From Dallia pectoralis (taxonomy: Eukaryota; Chordata; Actinopteri; Esociformes; Umbridae): a stretch of 64,000 nt of DNA. The position numbers and the translations under genes were made by a program. The stretch spans positions 19,710,220-19,774,219 of the forward strand of contig CM055743.1 in NCBI GenBank assembly GCA_029465975.1. The letters are read 5' to 3'. The notes beneath the pieces are model-generated. The model ran no database searches. It had not been told where the DNA came from and saw only the letters and a list, made by a program, of their open reading frames with translations. This document shows positions 58,516-64,000 of the stretch, in pieces (position 1 is the first letter of the stretch; each line of letters starts with the position of its first letter).

Positions 58516-61115
58516 CCTATAGAGTCCATAGAGACATGTAGAGACAGTAATGTAATGTGCATCTGTTGATAATGTCTAGTAGCATATGTCCATAGAGACA
58601 TGTAGAGACAGTAATGTAATGTGCATCTGTTGATGATGTCTAGTAGAATATGTCCATAGAGACATGTAGAGACAGTAATGTCATGTGCATCTGTTGATAA
58701 TGTCTAGTAGCCATATGTCCATCTGTTGAGAGACATATGTCCATAGAGACAGTAATGTAATGTGCATCTGTTGATAATGTCTAGTAGAATATGTCCATAG
58801 AGACATGTAGAGACAGTAATGTAATGTCCATCTGTTGATAATGTCTAGTAGAATATGTCCATAGAGACATGTAGAGACAGTAATGTCCATCTGTTGATAA
58901 TGTCTAGTAGCATATGTCCATAGAGACATGTAGAGACAGTAATGTAATGTCCATCTGTTGATAATGTCTAGTAGCATATGTCCATAGAGACATGTAGAGA
59001 CAGTAATGTCCATCTGTTGATAATGTCTAGTAGCATATGTCCATAGAGACATGTAGAGACAGTAATGTAATGTCCATCTGTTGATAATGTCTAGTAGCAT
59101 ATGTCCATAGAGACATGTAGAGACAGTAATGTAATGTCCATCTGTTGATAATGTCTAGTAGAATATGTCCATAGAGACATGTAGAGACAGTAATGTAATG
59201 TCCATCTGTTGATAATGTCTAGTAGCATATGTCCATAGAGACATGTAGAGACAGTAATGTAATGTGCATCTGTTGATAATGTCTAGTAGAATATGTCCAT
59301 AGAGACATGTAGAGACAGTAATGTAATGTCCATCTGTTGATAATGTCTAGTAGCATATGTCCATAGAGACATGTAGAGACAGTAATGTAATGTCCATCTG
59401 TTGATAATGTCTAGTAGAATATGTCCATCATGTTAATGTAATGTAATGTCCATCTGTTGATAATGTCTAGTAGAATATGTCCATAGAGACATGTAGAGAC
59501 AGTAATGTAATGTGCATCTGTTGATAATGTCTAGTAGAATATGTCCATAGAGACATGTAGAGACAGTAATGTAATGTCCATCTGTTGATAATGTCTAGTA
59601 GAATATGTCCATAGAGACATGTAGAGACAGTAATGTAATGTCCATCTGTTGATAATGTCTAGTAGAATATGTCCATAGAGACATGTAGAGACAGTAATGT
59701 AATGTGCATCTGTTGATAATGTCTATGTCCATAGTAGAGACAGTAATGTCCATAATGTCTAGTACCATAGAGACATGTAGAGACAGTAATGTAATGTCCA
59801 TCTGTTGATAATGTCTAGTAGAATATGTCCATAGAGACATGTAGAGACAGAGACAGTAATGTAATGTAGAGACATCTGTTGATGATGTCTAGTAGAATAT
59901 GTCCATAGAGACATGTAGAGACAGTAATGTAATGTGCATCTGTTGATAATGTCTAGTAGAATATGTCCATAGACAATGTAATCTGTTGATGATGTCTAGT
60001 AGAATATGTCCATAGAGACATGTAGAGACAGTAATGTAATGTCCATCTGTTGATAATGTCTAGTAGAATATGTCCATAGAGACATGTAGAGACAGTAATG
60101 TAATGTCCATCTGTTGATGATGTCTAGTAGAATATGTCCATAGAGACATGTAGAGACAGTAATGTAATGTCCATCTGTTGATGATGTCTAGTAGAATATG
60201 TCCATAGAGACATGTAGAGACAGTAATGTCCATCTGTTGATGATGTCTAGTAGAATATGTCCATAGAGACATGTAGAGACAGTAATGTAATGTCCATCTG
60301 TTGATGATGTCTAGTAGCATATGTCCATAGAGACATGTAGAGACAGTAATGTAATGTCCATCTGTTGATAATGTCTAGAATATGTCCATAGAGACATGTA
60401 GAGACAGTAATGTCCATCTGTTGATAATGTCTAGTAGAATATGTCCATAGAGACATGTAGAGACAGTAATGTAATGTGCATCTGTTGATAATGTCCATCT
60501 GTTGAGTAGTAGATATGTCCATAGAGACATGTAATGTAATGTCCATCTGTTGATAATGTCTAGTAGAATATGTCCATAGAGACATGTAGACAGTAATGTA
60601 ATGTCCATCTGTTGATGATGTCTAGTAGAATATGTCCATAGAGACATGTAGAGACAGTAATGTAATGTGCATCTGTTGATGATGTCTAGTAGAATATGTC
60701 CATAGAGACATGTAGAGACAGTAATGTAATGTCCATCTGTTGATAATGTCTAGTAGAATATGTCCATAGAGACATGTAGAGACAGTAATGTAATGTGCAT
60801 CTGTTGATAATGTCTAGTAGAATATGTCCATAGAGACATGTAGAGACAGTAATGTAATGTCCATCTGTTGATAATGTCTAGTAGAATATGTCCATAGAGA
60901 CATGTAGAGACAGTAATGTAATGTGCATCTGTTGATAATGTGCCATCTGTGTAGAGACAGTAATGTCCATCTGTTGATAATGTCTAGAATATGTCCATAG
61001 AGACATGTAGAGACAGTAATGTAATGTGCATCTGTTGATCTGTTGATAATGTCTAGTAGAATATGTCCATAGAGACATGTAGAGACAGTAATGTAATGTC
61101 CATCTGTTGATGATG
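58516..61115. repeat. Minisatellite, 64-bp unit, about 40 copies
   Basis: Units share ATGTCCATAGAGACATGTAG, AGACAGTAATGTAATGTCCA and TCTGTTGATAATGTCTAGTA. Many internal truncations (58715-58750, 59420, 59720-59770, 59850, 59970, 60490, 60940). It lies in the OSBPL10 intron about 80 nt upstream of the acceptor at 58439. Confidence 0.96.
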
Positions 61116-61856
61116 TCTTTAGTGGTTACTCATGATAGTATGAAGAATAATCCTTTAATTAGCAACTTAATATAGTGAACATGAAGAGGCAGCACAGGCT
61201 GAGACGAGGACTTATATACTGTGATTAATTAAAACAAGAAGCAAGTGATGAAGTCTGGTGGAGAGCAGATATTGGAAGCTATTTATTACCAGTTTTACTT
61301 TAGGAACGACTTCTTTCTTGGAATGCTAAGAGCTTCATTCCCACGACAACATGAGTGTCTGTCAATCACTTAAGTCACGCATAATCATAAACCTGAATGT
61401 TGCTTGAGAGAAAAGGCAGGAAAAAAGTCTCTAGTGAGAAAATCATCGCCACTGAAAAATGTCAACATGACACTTATTACTGAATCCTCTTTAGGGAATA
61501 TCTGTTCGGCTCTCAAGAAAAAGATATGTTAATGTCTCCATAATAAAACACCTGTACATCAGTGTCTGAATACCCAAGCTTCACATTTATTACTTCACTT
61601 ACATCAGCATATCTTATCTTTTCAAAGAGTCTGCGACGCATTTAGATAAGCAATTTCAGACTTTAGTTTATACAAGCTTTGCCGTGGTTCTACATAATTA
61701 GCTCACTGTAATGACCAGAGGTTTATCTGCCAGCAGTGAGCGCTTCTGTAGATATGCAAAAACAAATCTCTAAACCCGCTCACATGAGCTACACAAACAC
61801 ATTGATAGAACCAGGTGACTCTATTGCCTTCGGTGCAACTACTGCAGCATGAGTTC
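61116..61856 (-). other. OSBPL10 intron, unique sequence with possible SINE end
   Basis: About 740 bp. The last part (61803-61862) ends in GAGTTCAAATCCAGCC, close to a tRNA-type B box (GGTTCGAATCC), suggesting a SINE remnant next to the following array. No exon is recognised. Confidence 0.55.
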
Positions 61857-63536
61857 AAATCCAGCCTAGTGCTCTAACTGTAAAACAACTAAACAAATCC
61901 AGCCTAGTGCTCTAACTGTAAAACAACTAAACAAATCCAGCCTAGTGCTCTAACTGTAAAACAACTAAACAAATCCAGCCTAGTGCTCTAACTGTAAAAC
62001 AACTAAACAAATCCAGCCTAGTGCTCTAACTTAAAACAACTAAACAAATCCAGCCTAGTGCTAAAACTGTAAAACAACTTAACAAATCCAGCCTAGTGCT
62101 TTAACTGTAAAACAACTAAAGAAATACAGCCTAGTGCTCTAACTGTAAAACAACTAAACAAATCCAGCCTAGTGCTCTAACTGTAAAACAACTAAACAAA
62201 TACAGCCTAGTGCTCTAACTGTAAAACAACTAAACAAATCCAGCCTAGTGCTCTAACTGTAAAACAACTAAACAAATCCAGCCTAGTGCTTTAACTGTAA
62301 AACAACTAAAGAAATACAGCCTAGTGCTCTAACTGTAAAACAACTAAACAAATCCAGCCTAGTGCTCTAACTGTAAAACAACTAAACAAATACAGCCTAG
62401 TGCTCTAACTGTAAAACAACTAAACAAATCCAGCCTAGTGCTCTAACTGTAAAACAACTAAACAAATCCAGCCTAGTGCTCTAACTGTAAAACAACTAAA
62501 CAAATCCAGCCTAGTGCTCTAACTGTAAAACAACTAAAGAAATCCAGCCTAGTGCTCTAACTGTAAAACAACTAAACAAATCCAGCCTAGTGCTCTAACT
62601 GTAAAACAACTAAACAAATCCAGCCTAGTGCTCTAACTGTAAAACAACTAAACAAATCCAACCTAGTGCTCTAACTGTAAATCAACTAAACAAATCCAGC
62701 CTAGTGCTCTAACTGTAAAACAACAAAACAAATCCAGCCTAGTGCTCTAACTGTAAAACAACTAAAGAAATACAGCCTAGTGCTCTAACTGTAAAACAAC
62801 TAAACAAATCCAGCCTAGTGCTCTAACTGTAAAACAACTAAACAAATCCAGCCTAGTGCTCTAACTGTAAAACAACTAAACAAATCCAGCCTAGTGCTCT
62901 AACTGTAAAACAACTAATCAAATCCAGCCTAGTGCTCTAACTGTAAAACAACTTAACAAATCCAGCCTAGTGCTCTAACTGTAAAACAACTAAACAAATC
63001 CAGCCTAGTGCTCTAACTGTAAAACAACTAAACAAATCCAGCCTAGTGCTCTAACTGTAAAACAACTAAAGAAATACAGCCTAGTGCTCTAACTGTAAAA
63101 CAACTAAACAAATCCAGCCTAGTGCTCTAACTGTAAAACAACTTAACAAATCCAGCCTAGTGCTCTAACTGTAAAACAACTAAACAAATCCAGCCTAGTG
63201 CTCTAACTGTAAAACAACTAAAGAAATACAGCCTAGTGCTCTAACTGTAAAACAACTAAACAAATCCAGCCTAGTGCTCTAACTGTAAAACAACTAAACA
63301 AATCCAGCCTAGTGCTCTAACTGTAAAACAACTAAAGAAATACAGCCTAGTGCTCTAACTGTAAAACAACTAAACAAATCCAGCCTAGTGCTCTAACTGT
63401 AAAACAACTAAACAAATCCAGCCTAGTGCTCTAACTGTAAAACAACTAAACAAATCCAGCCTAGTGCTCTAACTGTAAAACAACTAAACAAATCCAGCCT
63501 AGTGCTCTAACTGTAAAACAACTAAACAAATCCAGA
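61857..63536. repeat. Minisatellite, 38-bp unit, about 44 copies
   Basis: Units read AAATCCAGCCTAGTGCTCTA and then ACTGTAAAACAACTAAAC. The main variants are GAAATACAGCC and CAAATCCAGCC, interspersed, with blocks repeated (62100-62260 and 62300-62440 have the same order). Confidence 0.97.
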
Positions 63537-64000
63537 CCTAAAATAACTTTTTCTTTCCTAGTCCTCAACCCTCCATATTAAAATACTATCTCCTCAGTGG
63601 TACACACATGTTTCATTTAGACTAAAGAAAGACCGCAAATGTCTCTCATTGAAGCAGTACGACATGCAATTACAAATAATGTAATTAGAGAGATGAAGTG
63701 GGTGTAACTGGCTCGAATCCTGGTCCAGCTAAATCTGATTAAGGTGAATAGAGATAATGTCACAGGGTTGATAACAGAGTTATTACCTGGGAATACTATT
63801 ACATAATATTGGAATATTGTAAAGCCTATGTTCTACTAGCAAGCTTGCAAAAACCTTTAATGGATGGGAATGAACACCTACTGAACACCTACCTACTGCA
63901 ATATTTTTCCACTATACAATTAATAAGTCCATTGATCTCTGAGGTGGGGGGGTCTTTGTTAACTCTGCAATTGGTGGAAATCTATGCTTTGCCCAGTCGC
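63537..64000 (-). other. OSBPL10 intron, unique sequence to window edge
   Basis: About 460 bp. GGCTCGAATCCTGG at 63710-63723 resembles a tRNA B box and may be a SINE scrap. The preceding OSBPL10 exon (first half of the PH domain) was searched for and not found. Confidence 0.6.

Overview
The window is vertebrate nuclear DNA, almost certainly from a ray-finned (teleost) fish. It carries the 3' part of STT3B on the + strand and most of OSBPL10 on the - strand, arranged tail to tail. The same two genes are convergent neighbours in human, so this is conserved synteny. All exons follow GT-AG rules with matching phases, and all coding parts are intact. A diverged SINE fragment with the typical teleost tail motif lies at about 14.9-15.06 kb. 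The exact species cannot be named from this sequence.

Layout: 1-17221 holds STT3B introns and its last nine coding exons (2090-17221). 17222 to about 22.4 kb is the probable STT3B 3'UTR, swollen by two minisatellites. About 22.4-22.95 kb is the gap between the two gene ends. About 22.9-24.07 kb is the probable OSBPL10 3'UTR. OSBPL10 coding exons run on the - strand from 58438 (end of the PH domain) down to the stop at 24071. 58439-64000 is OSBPL10 intron; the start of the gene lies beyond the window. STT3B is the catalytic subunit of an oligosaccharyltransferase at the ER; ORP10 is a lipid-transfer protein of membrane contact sites. They share a location, not a pathway.

The striking feature is tandem repetition. 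About 44 kb of 64 kb (my estimate, near 70%) is minisatellite or microsatellite, in about 40 unrelated arrays with units of 10-85 bp. Coding exons make up only about 3.3 kb.

The arrays are not randomly placed. In both genes, on opposite strands, many begin at or within about 16 nt of a 5' splice site, and several repeat units are copies of the exon-intron junction itself. Examples are the STT3B junctions at 10760, 12323 and 14506 and the OSBPL10 junction at 26495. One array (5013-6026) is instead built from a 3' splice site plus the first codons of the following exon. At 10825-11150 four copies of a 36-nt exon tail, each flanked by AG and GTGAGT, form potential in-frame mini-exons. I regard this splice-site-seeded growth of minisatellites as the best candidate for an undescribed process here. 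Several arrays also multiply known protein-binding motifs: about 95 DR1 nuclear-receptor elements at 6241-10183, E-boxes at 54357-55575, and telomere-like G-rich DNA at 15762-16567.
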